Origin: Gammaproteobacteria bacterium
Lineage (GTDB): Bacteria; Pseudomonadota; Gammaproteobacteria; Steroidobacterales; GCA-2729495
Length of the DNA: 64,000 nt
Direction of reading: 5' to 3'
Assembly: GCA_015709695.1 (NCBI GenBank)
Contig: CP054183.1
Coordinates: 2,096,992-2,160,991, forward strand
The position numbers were made by a program, and so were the translations under genes. Positions 8,369 through 16,873 of the stretch are shown here, piece by piece; the first letter of the stretch is position 1; each line of letters opens with the position of its first letter. The notes below the pieces were generated by a model that saw nothing but the letters and a program-made list of their open reading frames with translations, was not told the origin of the DNA and made no database searches.

Positions 8369-9751
8369 ATGAAGACCCGGGCGCTGCTGCTGGCGCTGGC
8401 TGCCGTGACGATCACGGCCGGCTGCGCCCTGAAGAAACCACCGGAGCGCGCCGAGGTGCAGCGGCAGGCCCTGCCCGGCACCGCGACGCCGGGGGCCTGG
8501 CAGTCGCGCGGTGCATCCTCCCTGGCCGTGGAAGACGGCTGGCTGGCGAGATTCGGCGATCCGCGGCTCGACGCACTGGTTGCCGAGGCCATCGCCCACA
8601 ACCCCGACCTGCAGGTCGCCGCGGCGCGCGTCGAGCAGGCCTCGGCCTACGTCGAGGCGGCCGGCGCCGCGCTGTACCCCCAGGTTTCCGCCATCGGCAA
8701 CATCTCCGGCAAGAACACCAGCAGCGGCACCCTGGACTTCGGCGGCGTGTTCGCCTCCTGGGAGCTGGACCTCTGGGGCCGCGTGCGCGCCGGCCGCGAG
8801 GCGGCGCGGGAGCAGCTGCTCTCGGCGCAGCTGTCGGAGGCCTACGCGCGCCAGTCGCTGGCGGCGATGGTGGCACGGGCCTGGTTCCTCGCCATCGAGG
8901 CACGGCAGCAGAAGGCGCTGGCCGACGAGATGACCGGCGCCGCCGGCCAGCTCGCCGCGCTGGCACGCGACCGGCTGCGGATCGGCATCGGCAACGACTA
9001 CGATGTCTCGGTCGCCGAGGCCTCGCTGGCCACCTATCGCGATGCCGCCGAGCAGATCGACCTCTCCTTCCGCCAGTCGGTGCAGGCACTGGAAACCCTC
9101 GTCGGCCGCTATCCGGGCACGGAGCTGGAGGTGGCGGCAGCGCTGCCGTCGCTGCCGGGCCCGGTGCCGGCAGGCCTGCCTTCGGATCTGCTCGAACGCC
9201 GGCCCGACGTGGTGGCGGCGGAGCGGCGCGTGGCGGCAGCCTTTTTCCGCGTGCAGGAAGCCAAGGCCGCGCGATTGCCGAGCATTTCGCTGACCGGCAG
9301 TTTTTCCAGCCTGTCCAGCGACCTGGTCGTGCTCAAGGAGCGTGACGACCCGGTGTGGGGTTTCGGCGGGCGCGCCGTGGTGCCGCTCTACCTCGGCGGC
9401 GCGCTGCAGGCCCAGGTCGCGGTGCGCACCGCGGAGCAAAAGCAGGCCGTGGCGGAGTACGGGCGCGCCGGTGCCAACGCCTTCGCCGATGTCGAGAAAG
9501 CCCTGTCGGCGGGATTCGCCCTAGGCAACCGCAAGCCGCTGCTGGAGCAGGCGGTGGCCGAGAACCGCCGCGCGCTGGACCTGGCCGAGGTGCGCTACCG
9601 CGTCGGTGCCGACGACCTGCGGGCGGTGGACCAGCAGCAGCTGCGGCTTTTCAGCGCGCGCAGCGCGCTGCTGCGGGTGCAGAGCGAGGAGCTGGTGCAG
9701 CGGGTCAACCTGCACCTGGCGCTCGGCGGCGGCTTCGCCGCCGGCAGCTGA
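8369..9751 (+). CDS. NodT/TolC-family outer-membrane efflux lipoprotein
   Basis: 460 residues. Lipobox ITAGC places the acylated cysteine at residue 19. Two repeats of the outer-membrane efflux domain follow, with the hallmark LLERRPDVVAAERRVAAAFF of the NodT family and FASWELDLWGRVRAGREAA in the first repeat. It forms the trimeric channel-tunnel that docks on the HlyD-type adaptor encoded 4 nt upstream. Convergent with ppk2 downstream, only 8 nt apart. Function as exit duct is secure; substrate unknown. Confidence 0.9.
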   Translation: MKTRALLLALAAVTITAGCALKKPPERAEVQRQALPGTATPGAWQSRGASSLAVEDGWLARFGDPRLDALVAEAIAHNPDLQVAAARVEQASAYVEAAGAALYPQVSAIGNISGKNTSSGTLDFGGVFASWELDLWGRVRAGREAAREQLLSAQLSEAYARQSLAAMVARAWFLAIEARQQKALADEMTGAAGQLAALARDRLRIGIGNDYDVSVAEASLATYRDAAEQIDLSFRQSVQALETLVGRYPGTELEVAAALPSLPGPVPAGLPSDLLERRPDVVAAERRVAAAFFRVQEAKAARLPSISLTGSFSSLSSDLVVLKERDDPVWGFGGRAVVPLYLGGALQAQVAVRTAEQKQAVAEYGRAGANAFADVEKALSAGFALGNRKPLLEQAVAENRRALDLAEVRYRVGADDLRAVDQQQLRLFSARSALLRVQSEELVQRVNLHLALGGGFAAGS

Positions 9752-9759
9752 CGGCCGCC

Positions 9760-10659
9760 CTACTCGCGCGCGAGGCTGGCCTTCGCGGCCAGCAGCTGCC
9801 TGCGTGCGCCGGCCGTCACCACCGGGTAGTGCAGCCTGAGGCCGGCCATGGCATCGACCACCGCCGCCGCCACCGCGAGGCGCGTGAACCACTTGTTGTC
9901 CGCCGGGATCACGTACCAGGGCGCGTGCTTCGAGGCCGTGTGGCGGATGGCGTCCTCGTAGGCCTCCTGGTACGCGCTCCAGTGGGCTCGCTCCGCCACG
10001 TCGCCGGCGGAAAATTTCCAGTTCTTGGCCGGATTGTCCAGCCGCTCCATGAAACGGCGCTTCTGCTCGGCCTTCGACACGTGCAGGAAGAACTTCAGCA
10101 CCAGGATGCCGTTGCGCACCAGGTAGCGCTCGTAGCCGGCGATGTCCTCGTAGCGCTGCTTCCAGATCTTCTTCGTCACCAGCGAGGGGTGCAGCTTCTG
10201 CCGCTGCAGCAGCTGCTGGTGGACCCTCACCACCAGCACCTCCTCGTAGTAGGAGCGGTTGAAGATGCCGATCTGCCCGCGGGCCGGAACGTGGCGCATG
10301 TAGCGCCAGAGGTAGTCGTGGTCCAGCTCCTCGCTGGACGGCACCTTGAAGGAAGTGACGTTGCAGCCCTGGGGATTGATGCCGGAGGTGACGTGCTTGA
10401 TGGTGCCGTCCTTGCCCGCCGCATCCATGGCCTGGAACACCAGCAGCAGCGCCCAGTGGTCCTGCGCGTAGAGCATGTCCTGCTGCTCGGCCAGCCACTG
10501 CACGCCCCGCTCCAGCATCTCCTTCGCCTCGTCCTTGTCCGCGGACTTCAGTCCGGCGGTATCGGCGGGATCCATGTCCCCGAGGCGGAACCCCTTGCCG
10601 CGGGTGATGCGGTAGGGCTCGACGAAGCGCGCGATGCGCCTGAGCTGGCCCTGCCTCAT
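9760..10659 (-). CDS. ppk2: polyphosphate kinase 2 family phosphotransferase
   Basis: 299 residues, the size of single-domain PPK2 proteins, which transfer phosphate between polyphosphate and nucleotides. Walker A is FQAMDAAGKDGT at about residues 75-86; the Walker B region is IGIFNRSYYEEVLVVRV, and the lid contains RRFMERLDNPAKNWKFS. The sequence GINPQGCNVTSFKVPSSEE after Walker A is typical of the family. It is translationally coupled to the small upstream gene by an ATGA overlap. Whether it makes NDP from NMP or NTP from NDP (class I, II or III) cannot be decided by eye. Confidence 0.92.
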   Translation of the reverse strand: MRQGQLRRIARFVEPYRITRGKGFRLGDMDPADTAGLKSADKDEAKEMLERGVQWLAEQQDMLYAQDHWALLLVFQAMDAAGKDGTIKHVTSGINPQGCNVTSFKVPSSEELDHDYLWRYMRHVPARGQIGIFNRSYYEEVLVVRVHQQLLQRQKLHPSLVTKKIWKQRYEDIAGYERYLVRNGILVLKFFLHVSKAEQKRRFMERLDNPAKNWKFSAGDVAERAHWSAYQEAYEDAIRHTASKHAPWYVIPADNKWFTRLAVAAAVVDAMAGLRLHYPVVTAGARRQLLAAKASLARE

Positions 10660-10970
10660 GGACCCCTGCCGCCGCGCGCCTGCAACTCGTCGATGCGCGC
10701 GATGATGCCATCGGTGATGGTCTTCACTTCAGCGGTGCCGATCCGCTCGGCTGCCTTGTTGACCGAGCTGTAGGTGGCCTGGAGCAGGCTGCGCAGCTTG
10801 CGAAAGCCGATGGGATTCTTCGTCCCGCAGACGCTCTCGTCACCCTGCAGGATGCGGTCGATGACACCGGGCTCGCGCAGGGTGAGCTGGCAGGCGACCG
10901 ACAGGCGCAACAGCTCTTCGCCGATGCCGTCGAGATGGCGCTTCCAGGCCGGGTGCTTGCTGTCCGTCAT
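10656..10970 (-). CDS. small helical protein coupled to PPK2
   Basis: 104 residues, MTDSKHPAWKRHLDGIGEEL to DELQARGGRGP. Predominantly helical and soluble, no signal or membrane segment, with one cysteine pair (ACQLT, SVCGTK). Stop and the PPK2 start overlap as ATGA, so the two products are made together. I do not recognise a named domain. The coupling suggests a regulator or subunit of the polyphosphate enzyme, but this is inference from position only. Confidence 0.7.
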   Translation of the reverse strand: MTDSKHPAWKRHLDGIGEELLRLSVACQLTLREPGVIDRILQGDESVCGTKNPIGFRKLRSLLQATYSSVNKAAERIGTAEVKTITDGIIARIDELQARGGRGP

Positions 10971-11064
10971 GTATTGTCCTCCTCCGGGGCCACGGCTAAC
11001 TTAGCACAGCGCGCCGCGCCCCGGCCGCGCGGACATCGCCTTGCAAGCCCGGAGACCGCCTGCC

Positions 11065-12105
11065 ATGTGTTACCCCATCTCCTCCCGCCAGGCTCCATTG
11101 GCTCTCGCCCTGCTGCTGGCCAGCGGCGCGGCGCTCGCCGACAAGACCGACATAGTGGAACTGCTCAACGGCGACCGCGTCACCTGCGAGATCAAGCAAT
11201 TGCAGCGAGGCCGGCTCAAGGTCAGCACCGACAGCATGGGCACGATCGAAATCGAGTGGAAGGACATCGCGCGCGTGACCAGCAAGGAACTTTATGTCGC
11301 CGAGCTGGAAGACGGCACGCGCGTGGATGGCACGCTGGTGGCCAACCCCGGGGAGCGGCAACTGCTGCTGGACCATGATGGCGAACGCCATGCCGTCGAC
11401 ATGGCTGCCGTGATCTGGCTCGACCCCCTCAAGCTCGACGAGGTCATCATCAAGCGCTGGGATGGCTCGATCAGCGTGGGCTTCGACACCACCAAGGCCA
11501 ACCATGACACCTCGATCACCGCCAGCTTCGACGCCCGCCGGCGCGCCGAGGACTTCCTGCTCAACTTCGCCGGCTCCGTCTACTCCCGCTCGCAGGACGA
11601 CGTCGAGGACAGCCTGCGCGCCAGCTTCAGCGCCGTTTACAAGGGCCTGCTGGAAGATCGCTGGTACTGGGCCGGGCTGGGCGGCATCGACCGCAACGAT
11701 GAGCTCGGCATCGACATGCGCGCCCTGGCCGGCGCCGGCATGGGCCGCTTCCTGGTGCAGAGCGGGCGCTCGCTGTGGTCGCTGACCGGCGGCCTCGACG
11801 CGATCAACGAGCAGCGCGCCGGCGAGGAAAGCAACGAGAGCAACATCGAGGTCTTCCTCAACACCGACTTCGAATTCTTCACCTACGACACGCCGAAGAC
11901 CACCCTGACGACAGGCCTCACCATCTACCCGAGCCTCACGGAGAGCGGCCGCGTGCGCTCCGACCTCAGCTTCTCCTGGCGGCAGGAGCTGATCACCGAC
12001 CTGTTCGTCGAACTGAGCCTGTACGATTCCTACGACAGCGACCCACCGGCAGAAGGCGAAAAGAACGACTACGGCATCGTCACCAGCCTCGGCTACACCT
12101 TCTAG
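11065..12105 (+). CDS. DUF481 family outer-membrane beta-barrel protein
   Basis: 346 residues. Signal peptide (ALALLLASGAALA, cleavage before DKTDI) followed by an N-terminal domain with small beta strands (LLNGDRVTCEIKQLQRGRLK, a DUF481-associated fold) and then antiparallel barrel strands ending in DYGIVTSLGYTF, with terminal aromatic residue as BAM substrates need. The ATG at 11065 has GGAG 10 nt upstream; a TTG 24 nt earlier in frame is less likely. Function of DUF481 proteins (YdiY-like) is poorly known; possibly acid-inducible porin-like. Convergent with the DUF4344 gene, overlapping it by 4 nt at the stops. Confidence 0.8.
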   Translation: MCYPISSRQAPLALALLLASGAALADKTDIVELLNGDRVTCEIKQLQRGRLKVSTDSMGTIEIEWKDIARVTSKELYVAELEDGTRVDGTLVANPGERQLLLDHDGERHAVDMAAVIWLDPLKLDEVIIKRWDGSISVGFDTTKANHDTSITASFDARRRAEDFLLNFAGSVYSRSQDDVEDSLRASFSAVYKGLLEDRWYWAGLGGIDRNDELGIDMRALAGAGMGRFLVQSGRSLWSLTGGLDAINEQRAGEESNESNIEVFLNTDFEFFTYDTPKTTLTTGLTIYPSLTESGRVRSDLSFSWRQELITDLFVELSLYDSYDSDPPAEGEKNDYGIVTSLGYTF

Positions 12106-12983
12106 CCGGCGCCCGGGCGCGGCGCCATGCGGTAGAGCGCATCGAGCAGCTCGTGGCAGACCACGAGCTCGCGCTGCTGCGGCTGCCAGGCGGCTTCGGC
12201 GCGACCGCAGCGGCGGAACACCACCGTCGCCGCCGCCGGCAGGCGGAACAGTTCCTGCACGCGCGCCACCAGCCCTTCGGCCAGCTCCGCACGGCGCAGC
12301 GCGTCGACGATGCGTCCGGTGGTGAGCGTAGGTACCGGTTCATAGCGGATCTCCAGCGCCGCGCCCGCCGGCTCTCCCGGCTTGCGGCCGTAGCTGGCAA
12401 CGAGCCAGTCGATGCCGCGGCTGGCGCGGGCGAACTCGCTGCCACAACCGGCCGCACGCGCCGGCGGCATGCCGATGTGTTCGGGAAGGCCCGCGTAGGT
12501 GGCCGGATCGGCGCCGTAGAGCAGGCAGGCGATCTGGTAGAAGCGCTGGATGGTCAGCGCGTGGGTGTCCCAGTAGGGAACCGGCGCGCCGAGTTCCGTG
12601 CCGCGGCTCCAGGCCCGGCGCTGCGCATCGGCGGCGGCCAGCAGGTACTCGCCGTTGCGGGCATTGCGCGCCGGGTCACGCTGCCCGGCGCGGATCAGGG
12701 CGGCGGCAGCCAGGTAGTCGGCGGCGTTCTCTTCGGGACCGAGCACCGGCACCTGCAGTTCACCGATGACCAGGTGCGCCAGCTCGTGGGCCAGCAGGAA
12801 CTGGACATTGCCGAGCACGAAGGTCGCCGCGGCGGGGCTCAGCGCATCGTTGCCGGCCGCCGCTGCCCGGGCCGCCTCCGGCACCGCGCCCGCCATGACC
12901 AGCAGCGCGACCACCGCGGCAAGGACCGACCGCATGCCGGCACCAGCCGCGCGTATCCGTGTCGCTGTCGCGCGGCGCGCCAT
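12102..12983 (-). CDS. DUF4344 putative metallopeptidase, exported
   Basis: 293 residues from ATG 12983. A signal peptide spans the hydrophobic SVLAAVVALLVMAG and ends near EAARA. The zinc-type motif HELAH sits at about residues 66-70 with EENAADYLAA about 22 residues further on, the pattern of DUF4344 putative metallopeptidases. Start 12983 lies 4 nt after the pth stop, suggesting co-transcription; the internal ATG 12935 gives a shorter signal peptide and is an alternative. Substrate unknown. Confidence 0.75.
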   Translation of the reverse strand: MARRATATRIRAAGAGMRSVLAAVVALLVMAGAVPEAARAAAAGNDALSPAAATFVLGNVQFLLAHELAHLVIGELQVPVLGPEENAADYLAAAALIRAGQRDPARNARNGEYLLAAADAQRRAWSRGTELGAPVPYWDTHALTIQRFYQIACLLYGADPATYAGLPEHIGMPPARAAGCGSEFARASRGIDWLVASYGRKPGEPAGAALEIRYEPVPTLTTGRIVDALRRAELAEGLVARVQELFRLPAAATVVFRRCGRAEAAWQPQQRELVVCHELLDALYRMAPRPGAG

Positions 12984-12987
12984 GGCG

Positions 12988-13602
12988 CTAGCCTGCGGGC
13001 CCGAGGCCGGCATCGCGGGGTGTCGCCGTGTGAAGCCAGGTGACGGCACGCTGGAAGCCCTGCGCCAGCCAGGTTTCCAGGGCGCGCTGCGCTTCCGTCA
13101 TGGCATCCTCGATCAGCGCGCGCTCGTCGCGCCCGGGGGCGTGCAGCACGTAGTCGGCGACTTCATCCTTGTGGCCGGGGTGGCCGACACCCAGGCGCAG
13201 GCGCAGGAAATCCGCACCGCAGTGGGCGATGATGTCGCGCAGGCCATTGTTGCCGCCGTGGCCGCCGCCGGCCTTCAGCCGGGCGGTGCCCGGTGGCAGG
13301 TCGACCTCGTCGTGCACCACCAGCACCGCGGCGGGCGGGATCTGGTAGTAGTCCATCACGCGGCGCACGCACTGGCCGCTGCGGTTCATGAAGGTGCCGG
13401 GTTTCACCAGCCGCAGCGGATGGCCGGCGCAATTTACCTGGCAGACGCTGCCCGAGAACCGGGGTTCCTCGCGGAAACTGCCGCCGCAGGCTGCGGCCAG
13501 CCGGTCGACGAACCAGAAGCCGGCGTTGTGCCGGTCGCCGGCGTGCTTCGGCCCGGGGTTGCCGAGGCCGAAGATGACGGTGGGCAGCGGGTCGGTGCTC
13601 AT
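12988..13602 (-). CDS. pth: peptidyl-tRNA hydrolase
   Basis: 204 residues. Releases tRNA from peptidyl-tRNA that drops off ribosomes. Family landmarks: FGLGNPGPKHAGDRHNAGFW with the catalytic His, KPGTFMNRSGQCV, VVHDEVDLPPG and the glycine/histidine loop KAGGGHGGNNGLRDI. Length matches bacterial Pth. ATG 13602 was preferred to an upstream frame extension because it puts the conserved N-terminus at the start. It follows rplY on the same strand, the usual rplY-pth order, but two hairpins lie between them. Confidence 0.95.
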   Translation of the reverse strand: MSTDPLPTVIFGLGNPGPKHAGDRHNAGFWFVDRLAAACGGSFREEPRFSGSVCQVNCAGHPLRLVKPGTFMNRSGQCVRRVMDYYQIPPAAVLVVHDEVDLPPGTARLKAGGGHGGNNGLRDIIAHCGADFLRLRLGVGHPGHKDEVADYVLHAPGRDERALIEDAMTEAQRALETWLAQGFQRAVTWLHTATPRDAGLGPAG

Positions 13603-13645
13603 GCGGGCTCCGGTGAATGCCGCCGAGTCTGTCGCGGCCGCCATG

Positions 13646-13673
13646 AAAAGAAAAGCCGCGCGGGGGCGCGGCT
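13646..13673 (-). terminator. rho-independent terminator after rplY
   Basis: On the minus strand an 8-bp stem AGCCGCGC / GCGCGGCT with a CCCC loop is followed by TTTTCTTTT. It ends the rplY transcript before pth. Confidence 0.75.
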
Positions 13674-13688
13674 GGCACGGCACGCGAC

Positions 13689-13718
13689 GGTGCCGGCGTC
13701 CGCGAAGACGCCGGCACC
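13689..13718 (-). terminator. second hairpin between rplY and pth
   Basis: A perfect 12-bp stem (GGTGCCGGCGTC pairing with GACGCCGGCACC) with a 6-nt loop lies between the rplY stop and the canonical terminator. No T-tract follows directly, so it may stabilise the rplY 3' end or slow polymerase rather than terminate alone. Confidence 0.5.
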
Positions 13719-13725
13719 GACTCGC

Positions 13726-14481
13726 TTACTTCTTTTCCTTGCCCTTGGCTTCCTTGGCTGCCGGAGCCGCAGCCTTGGCGGGAGCCGCCCCAGGCTTGGC
13801 CGCCGCGCCAGGAGCCGCGGCAGCGCCACCTTCGGCCGGTGCCGCGGCGCCTTCGGCCACCGCGCCCTCGGCCGTGGCCGCAGCCGCCTCCTCGACTTCC
13901 TCGCGCACGGTGTGGATGGAGACGACGGGACGGTCGTTCTCCACGCCGGCGGCAAGGGCGAGGATCTCCACGCCCTCGGGCAGCAGGATGTCGGAGAGGT
14001 GCAGGTTCTTGTTGAGATCCAGCTCGGCGACGTCGAGCGTCAGGAACTCGGGCAGGTGCTTCGGCAGGCAGGAGATCTCCACCTCGGTCATGAGGTGCTG
14101 GATCACGCCGCCGCCTTCCTTCACGCCCCTGGCGCTGGCCTGGTTGAGGAAGTGCAGCGGGATCGTCATGCGGATCTTCTCGGTGGCGAGGACGCGCTGC
14201 AGGTCGAGGTGCACGATGGCGCGCCGCGCGGGATGCACCTGGATGCCCTTGACGATCGCCTGGAGATGCTCGCCGCCGAGGTTGACGTCGAGGATGCTGG
14301 AGAAGAACGCTTCCTGTTCGGCGTTACGCAGCAGCTCGTTGTTGTCCATCATCACGGGCGCCGGCTGCTGGCCGCCACCGTAGAGGATGCCGGGAACCTT
14401 GCCGGTCCGACGCAGGCGGCGGCTCGCACCTTTCCCTGCACCTTCCCGGGGCTCCGCAGCGAGTGAGAATCGCTTGGCCAT
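13726..14481 (-). CDS. rplY: 50S ribosomal protein L25 (long CTC form)
   Basis: 251 residues. Residues 1-95 are the L25 5S-rRNA-binding domain ([24 protein letters not shown]) and residues 96-195 the TL5/CTC C-terminal beta domain ([20 protein letters not shown]). The last 55 or so residues are an Ala/Pro/Gly-rich low-complexity tail closing with KEAKGKEKK, longer and more repetitive than usual. Downstream of prs across a long structured gap. Binds 5S rRNA in the central protuberance and supports translation under stress. Confidence 0.93.
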   Translation of the reverse strand: MAKRFSLAAEPREGAGKGASRRLRRTGKVPGILYGGGQQPAPVMMDNNELLRNAEQEAFFSSILDVNLGGEHLQAIVKGIQVHPARRAIVHLDLQRVLATEKIRMTIPLHFLNQASARGVKEGGGVIQHLMTEVEISCLPKHLPEFLTLDVAELDLNKNLHLSDILLPEGVEILALAAGVENDRPVVSIHTVREEVEEAAAATAEGAVAEGAAAPAEGGAAAAPGAAAKPGAAPAKAAAPAAKEAKGKEKK

Positions 14482-15028
14482 GTGGTTGCTCCTGTTGGGA
14501 TTTCCGGTTTCGTCGGCGCCCCGGCCTGCGACCGGCCCGGGCACCCCCCGAAGGGGGCGGCATCATAGCCCAGACTTGGGTGCTGCGGCCAATGTCCCGG
14601 AGCTGGGCCTTTGGGCTTGGGCTTGGACAGAGACAGGAATGGCTGCCGCGAGGGGCAGCCGGGGGGAGGCCCGCTCGCTACCGCTACGCCGCACATCCCT
14701 GTGCGGCTCCGCTGCATGTCGGGCTCGCTTTCGCTGTCCCTGCGTCGCTCGCCCTCCAAGCCGCTCGGGGCCTCCCCCCGGCTGCCCCCGACCGTCATGC
14801 CGGCGGAGATGCGCGCTGCGTCGCCATTGGCGGCGGGAATTCACGCCGATGCGGACAGGGCGGGTGGCGGGGAGGTCCGGCGGGGCTTGTGGAACCAGCG
14901 GAGCAGGATGCGGAGCGCAGCGGAACAAAGAGCGAGCGAAGGGCAGGATGCCCGCAGCGAGCGTCCCCGCCGGAGCTCCCCGTCACCCGGCCCACGCGGG
15001 GCTCGCGGGCCAAGCGAACCGTAGACCG
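14482..15028. other. 547-nt prs-rplY intergenic region with long inverted repeat
   Basis: No credible gene. On the rplY strand TATGAT (14562-14567) with TTGGCC (14587-14592) 19 nt away is a weak promoter candidate, and a CCCCC-TTCG-GGGGG hairpin lies in the leader. Further out, 14652-14672 and 14768-14788 are a perfect 21-bp inverted repeat separated by 95 nt; inside it 14688-14707 forms a perfect 8-bp hairpin with a TCCC loop. The rest is GC-rich sequence with runs of GAGCG/AGCGA type words. Confidence 0.6.
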
Positions 15029-16000
15029 TCAGTCGACGTAGAGGGAGCTCACCGACTCGTCGAGGCAGATGCGCCGCACGGTTTCCCCGAGCAGCTCGGC
15101 GACGCCGAGCTGGCGGATGCGCGAGCAGGCCGCTGCCGCCGGGCCCAGCGGGATGGTGTCGGTCACCACCAGCTCGTCGAGCACCGAGGCGCTGATGCGC
15201 TCCACCGCCTTCCCCGAGAGGATCGGGTGCGTCACGTAGGCCAGCACCCGGGTGGCGCCATGATCCTTCAGGGCCTTCGCCGCCTGGCAGAGCGTGCCCG
15301 CCGTATCCACCATGTCGTCGATCAGCACGCAGGTCTTGCCCGCCACCTCGCCGATGATGTTCATCACCTCCGAGACGTTCGGCTGCGGGCGCCGCTTGTC
15401 GATGATCGCCAGGTCCGCATTGTCGATGCGCTTGGCGAAGGCCCGCGCGCGCACCACGCCACCCACGTCCGGCGACACCACCACCAGGTCGTTGTACTTC
15501 TGCCGCCACAGGTCGCCCAGCAGCACCGGCGAGGAATACACGTTGTCCACGGGCTGCGAGAAAAAGCCCTGGATCTGGTCGGCGTGCAGGTCCACCGTCA
15601 GCACGCGGTGGATGCCCGCCTCCGCCACCATGCCCGCCACCAGCCGCGCCGTGATCGGCACCCGCGCGGCGCGGGTGCGGCGGTCCTGGCGCGAGTAGCC
15701 CATGTAGGGCATCACCGCGGTGATGCGTGCCGCCGAGGCGCGCCGGCAGGCATCGGCCACCACCAGCAGTTCCATGAGGTTGTCGTTCACCGGCGGGCAG
15801 GTCGATTGCACGATGTAGACGTCGCGGCCGCGGATGTTGTCGAGGATCTCGACGTTGATCTCGCCGTCGGAGAAGCGGCCGACGTGGGCCTTGGCGAGCG
15901 GCTGCATCAGGTGCCGGGCCATGCGCTGCGCCAGCCCCGGGTTGGAGTTGCCCGCGATGATGGCCATGTTCGGCAGCAGGTTGCGGCTCTCAGCGTTCAC
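15029..16000 (-). CDS. prs: ribose-phosphate pyrophosphokinase
   Basis: 323 residues, normal class I PRPP synthetase length. Makes phosphoribosyl pyrophosphate from ribose 5-phosphate and ATP for nucleotide, histidine and tryptophan synthesis. Seen: [12 protein letters not shown], the ATP-site [25 protein letters not shown] and the PRPP loop [13 protein letters not shown]. It lies directly downstream of tRNA-Gln, as in many gammaproteobacteria, but ispE, which normally sits between lolB and prs, is not present here. Confidence 0.96.
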   Translation of the reverse strand: MNAESRNLLPNMAIIAGNSNPGLAQRMARHLMQPLAKAHVGRFSDGEINVEILDNIRGRDVYIVQSTCPPVNDNLMELLVVADACRRASAARITAVMPYMGYSRQDRRTRAARVPITARLVAGMVAEAGIHRVLTVDLHADQIQGFFSQPVDNVYSSPVLLGDLWRQKYNDLVVVSPDVGGVVRARAFAKRIDNADLAIIDKRRPQPNVSEVMNIIGEVAGKTCVLIDDMVDTAGTLCQAAKALKDHGATRVLAYVTHPILSGKAVERISASVLDELVVTDTIPLGPAAAACSRIRQLGVAELLGETVRRICLDESVSSLYVD

Positions 16001-16031
16001 GCGATGCCTCGGACGACGCCAGTGATCGATG

Positions 16032-16106
16032 TGGCTGGGGTGGCAGGATTCGAACCTGCGAATGGCGGGATCAAAACCCGCTGCCTTACCGCTTGGCTAC
16101 ACCCCA
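16032..16106 (-). tRNA. tRNA-Gln (anticodon TTG)
   Basis: 75 nt with encoded CCA end. Acceptor TGGGGTG pairs with CACCCCA; anticodon stem GCGGG/CCCGC holds loop TTTTGAT, anticodon TTG reading CAA/CAG; T arm GCAGG-TTCGAAT-CCTGC. The U1-A72 pair is the identity element used by GlnRS and by GatCAB. It precedes prs on the same strand. Confidence 0.96.
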
Positions 16107-16192
16107 TTCGATGGTGGGGAAGTTCCCCGCGCAACAGGCGCGCGTATTGTCGGGGCGCCCTCCGGGGCTGTCAAACCAGCCGCGGCGACAGG

Positions 16193-16870
16193 CTAATCCG
16201 CCGCCGCGGGTGCGTCACCGAGGCAATCGGCATCGAGGCACCAGCGGTCGATCACCACCCGCAACCGGGCATGCGCGCCCTCCAGCGTCAGCCTCGCCGG
16301 CATCTCGATGCCGGCCGCGTCCTCGTAGCGCTGGTAGCTGACGGTCCAGCCGCCCTGCTCGAGTCGGACGAGTTCGCCCCGCGGCGAGAACTCGCGGCTC
16401 GCCGGCAGGGCGGGATCCGCCAGGCCGAGCAGCCACCAGCGCGTGCTGGAGGCGGGGAACGGCCAGCCGAGTTGCTCGCCGAGAAAGGCCTCGGCCGCTT
16501 CGGGGCCACGCCACTCCTGGCGGGATTGGCCATTGCGGCTGGTGACGACCACCCCCTGCGGGTCCCAGCGGATTTCCCAGGCGCCGGCGCCGAAGGGTCC
16601 GCTGACACGGATGCGCGCGTCGGCACCGGCCTGGCGCCAGGACAGGTCACCCTGGCCGCCAGCGCCTTCCGACTTGATGGCGATGCGCCCGCGCGCCTGC
16701 CAGTCGGCCAGCGCCGCGACGTGGGCATCACGCGCCGCCCAGTCGACCGCCGTCCCGGCAACCGGAGAGAGGGTGGTGCAGCCGCCGAGCGTGGCGAGCG
16801 CCGCGAGCGCGACCCACGCCAGGGCCGGCCACAGTCCACGGGGCGGCGCCGCCAGCGCGCGGGGATGCAT
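16193..16870 (-). CDS. lolB: outer-membrane lipoprotein receptor LolB
   Basis: 225 residues. Lipobox ATLGGC gives acyl-Cys at residue 31. The LolB core is seen as [39 protein letters not shown] and [14 protein letters not shown]. LolB takes lipoproteins from LolA and inserts them into the outer membrane. It begins 3 nt after the TPR lipoprotein gene stop, so the two form one transcript, and is followed by tRNA-Gln and prs without ispE. Confidence 0.9.
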   Translation of the reverse strand: MHPRALAAPPRGLWPALAWVALAALATLGGCTTLSPVAGTAVDWAARDAHVAALADWQARGRIAIKSEGAGGQGDLSWRQAGADARIRVSGPFGAGAWEIRWDPQGVVVTSRNGQSRQEWRGPEAAEAFLGEQLGWPFPASSTRWWLLGLADPALPASREFSPRGELVRLEQGGWTVSYQRYEDAAGIEMPARLTLEGAHARLRVVIDRWCLDADCLGDAPAAAD

Positions 16871-16873
16871 GGG

